DNA of 64,000 nt from Porites lobata. Its lineage: Eukaryota > Cnidaria > Anthozoa > Scleractinia > Poritidae. Location of the stretch: NCBI GenBank assembly GCA_942486035.1, contig CALNXK010000029.1, positions 4,011,842 through 4,075,841 on the forward strand. The letters are read 5' to 3'. This document shows positions 1 to 11,662 of this stretch, piece after piece (position 1 is the stretch's first letter; each line of letters opens with the position of its first letter). The position numbers and the translations under genes were made by a program. The notes beneath the pieces were generated by a model that saw only the letters and a list, made by a program, of their open reading frames with translations, was not told the DNA's origin and did no database searches.

Positions 1-1941
1 GTTACGCAACAAACGTAACGTTTTGGTCTACCAATATGGCCGCCGGAAAACAGCAGAAACATCTGGAGTTCACGTTTTCTATAAAAGCTCTTTCTTTTCA
101 CTCGAGAACTAGCATACGGGCACATAAACATATCTTCTAATACTTGAAATGGTTATACTGCTGTAAATCAAGAGGAGAGACTTTTTTGAACGAGGCAGCA
201 TTCCCGTTGTGGTGTCTTGCACTATGAAAACTTGGAATTTCAAATTGCTTTATTTTCGCAATGAAACATGCTACGAGACTGAAAACTTGTACAAAGATTT
301 ATTTTTTGTTTATCTTCAATCTAGTTTAAATAAGAATTCGTAAAACCTCGCTATTTTGACTTAACAATTTGATGACGTCACTGTGAAAACCATATATTGG
401 ACTCACATATAAGGAGAGAGCGACCTTCGGGGTTCCCAAACCGTCCCCCGCGCTTTAACTACAGTACAAGCTAGACTCGGTCAAGGTGGCCGCCTGTAGC
501 CTCTTTCTCGACGATCTTGCGGAAAAATAGAGGACTTTGAACAGTGTATATCACCATAACATTAATCGAGAGCTCTCTTTCCGAACGGGAAGTCCACGTT
601 AGCGAATTTCCGGCGTAAGCTTGTTAGTACGTAGGAAGGTAACGAGAGGTATATATTTAAACAAAGTAGCACAAAGTTGGGAGGATGAGAGAATGTAAAT
701 GTGCTTGTGAAAATTGATAATATTGAGCGAATCGCTGGGTGCTATCCGACAACTAAAGGGATACGTCTGGGTGAGTCGCTTGTGTGAGTGTGTGTGATAG
801 TATAAACACGCCGCATGGCTCCTGGTTGAGGAGACTGAGATTGTGCGTCTCGTTGAAGAAACATATGCGTCGTATTCTCAGGGCAAGGCTGAATGGAAAA
901 GCTCGTATATTTTGTAAGGGGTGAGATGATGAGCGTAAAAGGTATTGATGTTCGGCTGTAAGTTTAGTATAAAGAACAATTTCAATGATCGATACCATCA
1001 TTGAGAGACATCTTGACGTAGAGGGAGGAGGAAGATTTGGATGAGCAGTTTGATGTAAATTTAATAGTGGGATAAAGGGTATTCAGGTAAGAGATGGAAT
1101 AATGCTTTTATAGTGAGAATGAATTTGACGGGGTCGCAAAGATTCTGTGTAAAGCGGTCACTTCTGTTTCGGAACCAGAGCTCTCGATCAGTGATACTAA
1201 ACCGAAATCGACAACAGTTTTCAGTGATCTGTACTGTCATCGAAAATAGCTCTTGACCAATAAGCGGGTGAGAAATCGCTCAGTTATAGTAAAAACTTAA
1301 TAGCAACGTATTATTTTATCACGTTAGCCAAAGGCAGTTGTAATAAAACATTCATTTCTTTAGGTTCCGTAGGTTCCGCCGGTTCCGTAGATTAGTCTTA
1401 CCGTCGAGAAAACTTGAGAAGACCTTGAATTGATATATACAACGATTAAAAAGCCCGGTCGTTGGATGCCCTACCAATTTCGTCATTGCTTAAGCGTCAG
1501 AAATTGGGTAATCATTTACCATTAAGCTTTAAGTCGAAAAAATATTGATCTTTAATTATTAGAGAGGAGAGCGCAAATAAACAGTGCTGCAATACCGCAG
1601 AGTACGGTGAAATATCTTCCTTTACCGAATGCCCTTAGCCAAAAGGACGAAAACAGCAAGCCGCCAATCGCAGATCTAGATGATACCGCAATACCCCGCA
1701 TTAAAATAAAAATTATTGCTCAATACTGCAATACCGTAGACTCCCATGTCCCTCTCTAAAAATAGAACATTCCTTGTTTCTCTCATGTTTTATGCTTAAA
1801 AAGGTTTTAGCTTTTTGTCATAATGGCGATGATTATAATTATGTTTATGATGATGATGATGATAATGGTGTTTATATTTAATTAATCATCATTATCATCA
1901 TCATCATCATCGTTATTATTATTGTTATTATTCGTCCACAG
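1..1941. other. Upstream flank or 5' intron, no exon recognised
   Basis: The first FN3 exon begins in phase 1, so at least one coding exon (with the signal peptide) must lie upstream. I found no open frame with a hydrophobic start and a phase 1 donor here. The stretch is AT-rich, has a short tandem of a GGTTCCG-type unit near 1364-1393, and ends in a triplet microsatellite. No convincing promoter was seen. Confidence 0.4.
1841..1932. repeat. ATG/ATT triplet microsatellite
   Basis: A mixed run of TGATGATGATG, ATCATCATC and ATTATTATT units immediately precedes the first FN3 exon. The two halves are complementary and could fold back. Confidence 0.85.
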
Positions 1942-2244
1942 CGAAAGTGGTGCCTTCATGGAATGTTACCATCACCTACAAGACATCATCGTCATTGACA
2001 TTACAATGGACAAACTTCCCTAGTAGTGTTCCAATCGAACGTTTTTTGGTGAAGTATAAAGACAAAACTTCAAACATCAGCTTGATCTACCGCGTCTCTA
2101 AATGGAATAACTTACATTACACCGGAAATATACTTAGAGGGTACTCGCTTTACGAGGTTAATGTCTTTGCTGTGGCGAATACTTCTGGGAATGGAACACT
2201 GTATCAATCCAGTGAAGTGATAACTGCCAGAACTAGCGAAGGAG
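1942..2244 (+). CDS. Exon: FN3 domain a, cassette 1
   Basis: This 303-base exon is phase 1-1, with acceptor TCCACAG and donor GGAG|GTAAAT. It encodes one fibronectin type III domain: the B-strand tryptophan is in LTLQWTNF, and the F-strand tyrosine region reads YSLYEVNVFAVANTSGNG. Several N-x-S/T sequons are present (NVT, NIS, NTS, NGT). It is the most diverged of the seven type a FN3 domains, and the usual NWSVSIDN start is replaced by WNVTITYK. Confidence 0.85.
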
Positions 2245-2814
2245 GTAAATAAATCAAAACATAAAAACAAAACAAAAACAAAAAACAAAAAAAACAAGCA
2301 AAAATGAACAACAAAAAAATGTCAACCAAGTGGATGAAAAACAAGCAAACATAAACAAACAAACAAAACAATCCTACCAATCAGCGCTGTGTTTAACGGT
2401 CTGGGGAGTTGTTCGAGCAACACGGGAAGGTAAGGAGAGTTTGCGTCTTACATCGTTGTCTTTGTTTCTTTACTCTTCTTCATTCTCTTACTTCCTTCCC
2501 TTATCAACTCCAAACTCTCATAATCTTCTCTTCTCCTCATTTTAACGAGTCAAATACTAAGGGTTTTTGTAGCCAAAGTTGGACGTGTTTGGGTTAGCTG
2601 ACCGTGGGAATAAAACAAGGTGTTACATGATATTACTGAACCTACATGGTTGCGATCGGCAAGGAGCTGCAAACCATAGCAAAACTGACCTTAAGAACAG
2701 GAGCAAAAGCAACAAAACGTTTGGTGAGCACAGTCGACAGTTTCTAGGCAATTTCACGTTGTGGTCACTCAAATGAACTTAAAAAAAATATATGCAAAAA
2801 AAAAAAAAAAAGTG

Positions 2815-3010
2815 TGCTGCACGTACCGTGCACGTTTGTTTGTTTCTTTGTTTGCTTTTTCGTTAATAGACCTATTGATTTATTTTGACGTTCTCGTTGC
2901 CGTTGCCGTTTGGCATTACACGTTTGGCCTTTTTTTTTTTTAAGTAAATTATAAGTATATTAATGAGAGTTTCGCTTTTAGCCCTGGCTAACTCAGTGTA
3001 TTATTTAGTT
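2815..3010. repeat. Interspersed repeat, copy 1 (GACGTTCTCGTTGCCGTTGCC family)
   Basis: Related copies lie near 21240-21330 and 29165-29310. They share a run beginning with a GACGTTCYCGTTGCCGT-like motif. Copies 1 and 3 also share a CTTCGCTTTTAGTCCTGG-like end. No coding capacity is seen. The class is unknown. Confidence 0.55.
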
Positions 3011-3170
3011 AGCTAGATGTATAACTTTCATTGTGATATAGAACTTAGACATGACGTGGACGCTAGACACCCCTGGTAACCATCTTAATGTAATTTTTTT
3101 CCTTTTATATCTCCTTTTTTGTGTACCTTCTCACAAATACCGCCATTTGTTAATGTTTTAATTTTCTGAG

Positions 3171-3470
3171 TGCCCAGCGTTGCACCTTCGGGCTTACGAG
3201 TTTCTACGCTGCAGTTCACTGAATTAAAGGTGCAATGGAATCCAATACCTCAGCAGAGCGTAAATGGCCGACTATTGGGATATGTAGTCGAGTACCAAGA
3301 GTACCCCTATCGTTGGTATAACACGAGACGACGAGTCAACGCTAGTGGCCCAGACGTCCATATGCTGGTGTTGAGTGGCTTGAAAGCAGCACACTCCTAC
3401 AGAGTGTGGGTGGAGGGGTTCACACGCTTGGGAACTGGACCTAAGTCATCTCCATATCACGTCACAACTG
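3171..3470 (+). CDS. Exon: FN3 domain b, cassette 1
   Basis: This 300-base exon is phase 1-1, with acceptor TTCTGAG and donor ACTG|GTAAAT. It encodes VPSVAPSGLRVSTLQFTE at the start, the B-strand LKVQWNPI, the type b signature NGRLLGYVVEYQEY, and ends YHVTTG. The NGRLLGY motif and terminal ITTG or VTTG are shared by all six type b domains. This fixes the reading frame and separates them from the type a series. Confidence 0.88.
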
Positions 3471-4047
3471 GTAAATTGACCAAATCGACGTGACCTTCGT
3501 GACGTCAGAAAGTTTAAAACTGAATTAGTACCACAAGCCGCAGTCGATTAGTTCCATAGCCTGCAAAAACACGTCTCCTATTTCCTTTGTCGTTTCATTG
3601 AAGAACTTTGAACATTCTGACATTGGCTGATTTTACAATAACATTGACTGTTTTAAACTTGCATTCAGTAAACCGCGTTCAAGAAACAGAGAAAAACAGT
3701 CGAGCCAGCTTAGCCCGTCAGAAGCATAACGTTTGAGTCAAGCCCTATAGATTATAGCTCTCGAAAAATCAGCGCGCAAGAAATCTTTATACACTATATA
3801 CTACCTGACTGCTAGCCTCTTTACGGAAAAATACAACATTAAGGTGTAGCATTACTATTGTTTCTGAAGAATAGGCTATAATTAACAATAATCCCCTTTC
3901 ATTTACTACTAATGTAAACTGGTTCTTGCACAGGGTTAGCAAAATGGCAGTGTGTTTGGAATTATTTAAGCAGACTGAAAAGAATGAACTAACTTGAACG
4001 TACTTAATTGAACAACTGAATTGTTTTGATTTATTACCGTCAATTAG

Positions 4048-4204
4048 GTTGCGGAGGATACACAAATAGGTCTTTTGGCGAAATAGAGATTGGTTCCAAC
4101 AGAGGCTCGAGCTATGTAACATGTACCTTTGTGACTGGTAGAGGGGACATAAAAAGGGCAGTTGCGCTTATCTGGATACAAGATCTGTATTTGTTTTATT
4201 ACAG
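4048..4204 (+). CDS. Exon: CUB 1, N-terminal half
   Basis: The 157-base exon runs from phase 1 to phase 2, with acceptor CAATTAG and donor TACAG|GTACTG. It encodes the first half of a CUB beta-sandwich: GCGGYTNRSFGEIEIG, then YVTCTFV, ending DLYLFYY. The first two CUB cysteines are present. The position where cysteine 3 normally sits (C-x-D/E-Y) is tyrosine. Confidence 0.82.
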
Positions 4205-4240
4205 GTACTGAGTTTGAAGTGAAATTATTACCTCTGATTA

Positions 4241-4417
4241 CAGTAGAACCTCGCTTTACGGACACCCGCTTAATACGACACCTCGTTATCACGAACAGTT
4301 TTCCTTGTCCGTAGTCCTTGTATTTTCTCCAAATTCAACCCGCCTAATATGGACACCCCGCCGACTGGAACACTTTCCCCCCCCCCGGCTAGTGTCCATA
4401 CTAACGGGGTCTTACTG
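4241..4417. mobile_element. 177-bp inverted-repeat element, pogo/Tc1-like MITE
   Basis: It begins CAGTAGAACC and ends GGGTCTTACTG, imperfect inverted termini flanked by TA on both sides, as expected for a Tc1/mariner or pogo-type target duplication. It has no coding capacity and sits in the intron that splits CUB 1. Family placement is inference from the CAGT ends and TA flanks. Confidence 0.55.
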
Positions 4418-4738
4418 TACTTGACACGATTCCCAAAGATTTGCTTGACTGTACAGTATATGTTTAAGGGATCACAGATCATGTGATATTGCAATAGACC
4501 TCTTTAGCTTGTCTGTTTTGTAGGTAATGCAGGTCAGGTGATAATACTCCTAAGAACTGTTTCTTTCAAATTTCGTCTGATCCACGTGCATATGAACGCA
4601 TACCGTTACATTTTCTAACATTAAGAAAATGGTAACAATTCTCCACAGAGAAATAGAGCATAAAGTTGAAAAAGTTTAGCATAAAATAAAACAGGGGGGG
4701 GGATGTAGAGAGAGGGGGGTAAGGGTCCAGAGGAGAGT

Positions 4739-5036
4739 TTGTCGGAACGCAAAACCAAAAGACTGAAAAAAGGGCTTGATCAAGTTACGGCATTCTATAG
4801 ACCGCAAACCAAGAGACGGAGGGCTCGCAAGATCGGCTTACAGTATAAAACACTGCGTGCCTCGGTCGCCCTTCGGGCGACCGCCTTCGGTCATCCTTCG
4901 GGCGACGTTCCGTGCGCCAGCGAGGATATGGCTTGCGGTTATTGATTTTCAAAATGGCGAACAACAAAGTCGATCTGGTCAGATAAGAAGCGAAGAAATC
5001 GTTTACAGGAGATTCATTAAGATCCCATTGGGCTAA
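4739..5036. repeat. GC-rich repeat with TTCG hairpins
   Basis: A GC-rich island in AT-rich intron. A perfect 8-bp stem with a TTC loop spans 4864-4882 and is followed by two more CCTTCGG units. Short open frames cross it in several frames, as expected for GC-rich DNA, and none resembles a protein I know. It is probably a repeat or an old RNA-gene-derived fragment. Confidence 0.4.
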
Positions 5037-5618
5037 TTAATCGTGCTAAGCGACAGGTATAGACATTTTTCAAGGTGAGGCTTTAAATAAGTAATTCATT
5101 TATTCACACGAAACTCCTCTGGACCCTGTGATTAGAGAGATGGGTGGTGGGCGGGGGGGGGGGGGGGGACACTTAATAGAGGATTTACGATAATTTATAA
5201 AAAGACAAAAGGGCCAAGTTCTCTTGGGACCTGTATTGGGAAAACAAAAACATTCAAGTTTAAGAAATCTATTATGAAGGCTCGCATAAATGACGCATGT
5301 TGTTCAAGTGTGGAAAACTCTACTTTTGGCTATCTCTACTACAACCCGTTATCGACCGTTATCCCATATCCCACCTGTTCTTAGTGTCTGAAATATTTCA
5401 GTTTGACGTGTCCCGCTATTGCCCTGAAAGTACATGTATCTATCGTCTAGTGAAATAGAGAGAGTTGTTCCATTGACGGAAAGTGTCCAAATTTTTCCCT
5501 GCGACTTTGCTTGCGAACGCGAGGAGAGGCTTGGTACACTGTAGAAGCGAATTCCTTTTTAATTTCTTTATTATTATTATTATTATTATTATTATGACAT
5601 TTTTATTTTTATTTTTAG

Positions 5619-5812
5619 TGAATATGTCAAAATAACTGACGGAAATGGATCACTGGTTTGGCAGTACGGATATCCTTATTCGCCTGTTCTCCCATATTTA
5701 GTTAGGGCTGGGTTTGGAAATGCTGATAACATAACTGTTCAGATCTATTTAGGAAACAGCAACAGTCGCTTCAAGCTTCAATACGGAATTATGAAGCAAG
5801 GTCTTTTCTCAG
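5619..5812 (+). CDS. Exon: CUB 1, C-terminal half
   Basis: The 194-base exon runs from phase 2 to phase 1, with acceptor TTTTTAG and donor CTCAG|GTTAGA. It encodes EYVKITDGNGSLVW, then NITVQIYLGNSNSRFKLQYG. The DGNG motif matches the CUB strand after cysteine 3. No cysteine 4 is present where a CG motif normally lies. A (TTA)n tract precedes the acceptor. Confidence 0.82.
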
Positions 5813-6221
5813 GTTAGAATCCTTGCATAGTGCCTATTAAACTACTCATTTAGTTTGATGAAGCTCACGAATATATTTTTAATTTCATACATTAGAATTC
5901 TAGATAGGCAGCTAAACCTAGCTGAGATGTTTCCTGGTGTTGGCTCGCTTTTATGTTGTTGTGTGGGTATTGTTTAGTGTCTTTTATATTTTTTCAATAC
6001 GTCATTTGGTGATTGTTCCCTTCGGCAACACCAAGAAACCTAATGGTCACAATTTGCGTTTGTCGCCTTTTCTGTACTTATTTTCACTTAAATTTACTGG
6101 TCTAGTTGCACTGATTCGAACAGACGTTGCATAGCCTCCAACAGAACCTAAGAAAAGCCTAGTACTATTCTTCGGAAAGGCTCTCTGTTTTCGTTGTTAT
6201 TCAATCTTGTTTATATCTTAG

Positions 6222-6506
6222 CTCTACCTCTCGAATGGAATGTCGCCGTTGGCAACACCTCGAGAACTTCGATGACAGTTCACTGGGAGAATTTAGCCTC
6301 ACTTATCGATAATACCGTACTCTATTATATCGCAACCGCCCACCATGGTAACCTATCAAGAGCTGCAGTCGTTTCAGGAGATTTATACAGTGCAAATGTT
6401 CTGGGGTTGTTAACTTACACTGAATATCAAGTAAACGTCTTTGGAATAGACAGCCATGGTCAACCCCACAGCAGCTCGAACGTCACAGCCCTGACAGAGG
6501 AAGGAG
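6222..6506 (+). CDS. Exon: FN3 domain a, cassette 2 (GC donor)
   Basis: The 285-base exon is phase 1-1. It encodes ALPLEWNVAVGNTSRTSM, B-strand MTVHWENL, and F-strand YTEYQVNVFGIDSHG. The reading frame and phase require the exon to end at GAAGGAG. The following bases are GCAAGT, so the donor is GC instead of GT with an otherwise perfect consensus. This is a typical GC-AG intron. Confidence 0.83.
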
Positions 6507-6825
6507 GCAAGTTTTTTTTTTCTTTTTGATGGAATACGAATCGGCATGCTGGAGTATATGTCAAATATAGGAAAAAAAAATGACTAAAAGAAAACAAACA
6601 TTCAAGCAAAAGTAAATTCATTCCTAAGGTACCAAAACCACCAAAAGTCGCCACGGAATAATTACACTATGCAAATATCATCGAATAAATACGAAAGTTA
6701 ATAAAGTGTCCATTCATTAATCAGTTATTACGGTAATATATAATTATCGTCACTAAATCAGTTTGGGCATCGCCGAAAGAGTTCACCTATTTTTACTATA
6801 ATCAATCGCCTTTTTTTGTTTTTAG

Positions 6826-7122
6826 TTCCCAGCAGGGTACCGTCTAATGTAAGAGTGTCTAATGCACGGTATGATCAAATTAAAGTGCAGTGGGATCCTC
6901 TCCCTCATCAATTTGCTAATGGACGTCTTCGTGGATACGCTATCTACTACCAGGAGTATTATTACTGGTACTTGAGAAAATCTGTGGTTCGCACCAGTAA
7001 TCCGTATGCTAACATGGTGATATTGAGACGTCTCAAGGCAGCAACTCAATATCAAATAGCCGTAGCAGCCTTTACGTCTAAATGCGCTGGAACCCAGTCC
7101 AATTGGCAGTACATAACAACAG
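6826..7122 (+). CDS. Exon: FN3 domain b, cassette 2
   Basis: The 297-base exon is phase 1-1, with acceptor TTTTTAG and donor ACAG|GTATTT. It encodes VPSRVPSNVRVSN, IKVQWDPL, NGRLRGYAIYYQEYYY, and ends YITTG. It carries a cysteine (TSKCAG) where the other type b domains have glycine (TSKGEG or TSKGKG), leaving an unpaired cysteine in the F-G region. Confidence 0.88.
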
Positions 7123-7485
7123 GTATTTTTTCTTCCCATAAATTATATGCTAGCAAATTTTTGGTCATTTATAAAATTTTGACTAGCGTTTTTGCCCCCT
7201 TCACAAAGGAGTCTTCCTCATTCTTCATTCTCAACCTCATCAATTAATTGTGAAATTGTTTAATTGTCATTTCTTTTTATCGTAACAACTGAAGAACAAA
7301 AACGCGTACACATTACTGCACTATTTTCAAGTGTCTCAGTTTTCATCGGTTTATTTGTAATTGTAGGAACAGAGGAACACATGAATTATATGTGTTTCTT
7401 AAACTAACTTTCGTCGCCAATGATAAAGCAGCATTATGTATCCACATTATGTAATAACAGGAGACATTGCTCGTTTGATTTGCAG

Positions 7486-7645
7486 GTTGTGAAGGAAGCT
7501 TGAGTGAATTGTTTGGAAACTTGCAAGTCGGCCGAAGATCGTCCTATTCTTCTAAGCAGCAATGCAATTGGACAATTGGAAATGCAGGGATTAGCCAAGC
7601 TGTTGCACTTATATCATTACCGGAGCTGTCTCTGTCTTCTTACAA
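7486..7645 (+). CDS. Exon: CUB 2, N-terminal half
   Basis: The 160-base exon runs from phase 1 to 2, with acceptor TTTGCAG and donor TACAA|GTTAGT. It encodes GCEGSLSELFGNLQVG, CNWTIGNAGISQAVALI, and ends SLSSY. CUB cysteines 1 and 2 are present; cysteine 3 is replaced by tyrosine. The FGNLQV motif is shared with CUBs 3 and 4, pointing to recent duplication among them. Confidence 0.85.
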
Positions 7646-8480
7646 GTTAGTGCGATATTTTTAAAGATTGTCACTTGAAAGTTAAAGCAAAACAAAGTCA
7701 CCTGTGCGAATTTGTCAAGAAAATCCTGGGATTTCCCGAGCATTTGCGAGAATCATATTCCCGGAAAATTCTTTCGCGTTAATTTGCACCAAAATCCTGA
7801 GAATTCTCGCGATTATATTGGACGAGAAACAGGCTAAAAATTCTTGGGGATTCCTGACAATAAAATGGTTTCCTTTTTGATCCTGGAAATTCTCGACAAT
7901 TCCTGGGAACAGGAACATTGACAAGTTCCCGAGAATTCTCAGGAATGTCAGAGATTAATTTAACCGTGCATCTACATAACTTTTCAAAGAACTAACACAG
8001 TTTAATTCCAGCAATAAAGCTGTGAAGGGTGCAAGGTTTGAATTAAACTTTTGCTATTTGTAAACGTGAATTTAAATTCGATATAGGGTAAAATGAAATA
8101 AGACGCGAATGACGCGCAACGTGACAACACCAACTCAGTTGTCTGTCTTTGAAATACAATGTATTAACCCAAATTTCAAGCGAATGCTTTAAGCATTTCA
8201 GCAGTTACAAATTAAATATACTAAAAGAAGGGATGTTTAGTGCCCTACTTACAATTTATTGGACACAAATTAAACCTCACAGCTGACGCTATAAGGTCAT
8301 GTATCCTGTAACTACTTGCCCTTCGATTTTCAGATCCCTTTTGCTTAACGCTGTTTGAAGTTATCCCACTCAATAACGATCCAAGTCATTTTGTTTCGGG
8401 TTAAAAACATAATCTACTTGTCCAGACAGTCCGCAGAGGTGATACATATACTTTTTTTTTTTTTTTTTTTTTTTTTTTGC

Positions 8481-9330
8481 CCTCGCAGGGATTTGGCCCA
8501 GAAGGCAAAATCCCGAGGAGGCACTCTAGTAACTCGCGCGTATAAGTGCTTACAGTTGATACAGTCAGGTTTGCTGGAAAAAAAAAATCTATTTGCTTGA
8601 ACAGGGTCACGAAGAATCGGTAGGTAATGATGACGTCTATTGTTTGCGATCGCAAGTACGGGGTGGTTAGGATGACGTAAAACAGAAATTTCCGAAGGGA
8701 CTGCTAAGGTAGATTTTGTTGTACAGTCATACTTGGTTACTCTTTACATGTAGCGTTATTTTTTATCAGTGATCGACACTCGGTGGAGCAGGCTCACGTT
8801 TTTTAAATTTATGGACCAAAAAACACTCGTTAAGCGCAGATGAAGTTATAAGGCGCGTAAAAATGTGTATACATAAACACTTCGAGAGCTTTCCAGACAC
8901 GAGTTCACAGATCCTCGATTGGAAAAAATTTGCCAGACACTCTTTCTCTCTCTTCGGATGAATGAGACTCGGTCCCAAATAAGAAAGATGAGTGAATGAA
9001 CGGCTAGCTTATCACTAGCAAAACGATGGACGATTACAGAAATGTGCCGACCATCAAATTCTGTGCTGACTTATTCCCTGCTCACAAATGTCCTTCTACA
9101 TTTTTTAGAAAAGGACTAACGCGCGAGCGTGAATTGATCAAACCTTTTAACTTTTTTACTTTCCGGCAAATAAAATGAACTGTGTGTAAAAAGTGAAAGA
9201 GAAATAGTGAAAAATTCCAACTTCTAATTAAATCTCTTCTTATGGTTGAGAATAAAATATTTTCGAAACGGAGAAGGTTTCAGATCAAACCTTGCGTTTC
9301 CTGTTTTTACTCTCACCTATTGCATGGAAT
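8481..9330. repeat. Duplicated intronic repeat, copy A
   Basis: It aligns by eye with 10811-11662 over its whole length, with scattered substitutions and small indels. Shared landmarks include AATCCCGAGGAGGCAC, TAACTCGCGCGTAT, CGGTAGGTAATGATGACG and CTTGCGTTTCCTG. No coding frame is conserved. A poly-T tract of about 27 bases sits just before it. Confidence 0.7.
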
Positions 9331-9514
9331 TCCTCGTCCCCAGGTCTTCTCGGTTAAAGGTGCCTTAACCTGCAACTTTACTGCACTTTTGACGACATCA
9401 GTTGATTTAATCGTAAAGTTCTTCCAAAGTTGGTCAACAGTAGCTGGTTATGGCGAGTTATGCGTGTGCTTTTAGCCATTCAGAAACGGAGAAATATTTT
9501 GAATGAATAATAAT
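9331..9514. repeat. Interspersed repeat beginning TCCTCGTCCCCAGG, copy 1
   Basis: A related copy lies at 31247-31400. Both start TCCTCGTCCCCAGGTCTTCT and end in ATATTTTGAATGAATAATAAT, running into AAT triplets. The ordered start and triplet tail suggest a short non-autonomous retroelement, but no tRNA-like promoter is visible. Confidence 0.5.
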
Positions 9515-10810
9515 GACAGATAAATAACTAAATTTCTTGAATTTGTGTATATGTCTGTTTGTTTTTTTTTTTTTTTGAAAAGCCCATAAGTTAATCCTTA
9601 AAAGCAATTCGCATAACACCAAATGGATCGTGGATCCGTTCACGCAAATTAAATCGACTGAGCACATCATTGGCAAAATACCACACAAAATCAATTTCAA
9701 ATCGGGGCACATCTTGTGGTTTTTCTTTCACGCCGATGTCAAAATGTAGAAAACGTCAATGAAACCTTTATAAATACAAAAATTCGCTTTTGAAAACATA
9801 CTTTCCTAGAGTTCAGAATGTACCTGAAGTTTCTTCATAAACCTCGCTGCCTTGGTTGGTTCAAAACAAGCCAAGCGCTCCGCCATGAAGAAAACAATGT
9901 TGACTTCCTCGAAAGACAATTTAATTACGAAAAGTTTCCCACAAAAAAGACACTGAGCATTCTTTTCAGCTTTCTCTTTCCATTGGTCTTAAAAATTACC
10001 GCAGGATGAACACGAACCAGCCATTTTTTTAATGGTGTTAATTTTGTTTTCTAAGTTGTCAAATCCGTTTCTTCCCCTACCCCTTAAGGGTTGATTTCTA
10101 CTGTCGCGTAATTTTGACGAGCGTACGTGCGTAAAATTTGCGTTCGCAAATAAAATAGAGGCAATGTATGAAAGATCGCACGTAAGCGTAAAAGTACAAC
10201 CTAGCTCAACTCCACATTTAATCTCAACATTTTATATCTTGCCTCTATTTCATTTACGCGATTAAAATTTAAAATTTAACAGTATCAAAGTATCAAAATA
10301 AATAATGGCAAGTGTCACATGAAACAACACCACTGCAACTTTTTGTCTCAAGCATTGAGACGATTAAACCAAAGTTCCAGGGCAGAATATAATGTTTAAA
10401 GAGATCGCCCGGGCTCCAACGTTGCAAGTTTAGGAAATCGAGCTCTTCGCCAGACTTCAAAACTCACAGCCGCCCTTTTGTTTTTATATCGGGTAGACTT
10501 TATAGCGCTGGCCGCACAAATTTCTTCTTCTTCACAAGTTTTAGGACTTTTAAATCTGTACTCTGACATCTGCATTGCGAAGCAACGTGTTTGCTCCGAA
10601 GTCACAAACAGTTAAGTAACGACGTGGTATTTAATGCAAATGAAATAATATCACACACCAGCAAGCAATAAGCAGGGGACAAGTTCCCGTTTCACGTCTC
10701 AAATAAATTGTGTTTCAAAGCAGAAAACTTATTTAAATGATAATTTCTAATAATTTTCTTTGTTAGAGAAGTACTCTCATGCCAAGCTAACTTCTCAATC
10801 AATAATTGTC

Positions 10811-11662
10811 CCCTCAGGGATTTCGGAAAGAGACGAAATCCCGAGGAGGCACCCTAGTAACTCGCGCGTATATTAAGGACAGTACTTAAGGACAGTACAG
10901 TTCAAATATACAGTCAGTATACTAGACTCGATTTGTTGGAACTGGGGCCGCGAGGAATCGGTAGGTAATGATGACGTTTCTATCGTTTGCGCCCGCAAGT
11001 ACGAAATGGTTAGGATGACGTAAAGACAGAAAATCCCGAAGGGACCGCTCAGGTAGATTTTGTGACATTTATTGTGCAGTCATACTTCGATACTATTTTG
11101 CGTTACGCGGGGACATTCTGTGGAGCAGTTGTTTTGAAAGTGATGGACCAAAAGACAATCGTTAAGCGCAGGGGAGGTTATAAGGTGCGTTTAACTCTGT
11201 AGATATATAAACACTTGGAGAGTTTGCCAGACTCGAGTTCACAAATATTTGATGTATATTGGAAACCTTGCCAGACACCCTCTCTCTCTCTTTGACCGGA
11301 ATAAGACTCAGCCCCAAACAAGCAAGACGAGTGAACAACGGCTAGCTTATCACTGCTGACTTATTCCCTGCTTACAGATGTCCTTCCGTTATTAAGTTTC
11401 AAATAAGACTAGAATGCGCTAGCGTGAATAGATCAAACGTCCTTTTAATTTCTAAGGCTTACTTTCCGGCAAATAAAATGAACTGAATGTAAAAAGGGAA
11501 AGAGAAATAGCGAAAAGTTCAACTTCTAATTAAATCTTTTCTTATGGTATAGAATAAACTATTCTCGCAACTGAGAATGTTTTGATCAAAGCTGTGTAAA
11601 TCGAGCTGAAACTGTGTATGGAACCTTGCGTTTCCTGTATTTATCTCACCTATTGTATGGAA
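10811..11662. repeat. Duplicated intronic repeat, copy B
   Basis: This is the second copy of the ~850-bp unit at 8481-9330, in the same orientation and about 2.3 kb downstream. The two copies are clearly diverged, so the duplication or the two insertions are not recent. It has no open frame of note. Confidence 0.7.
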
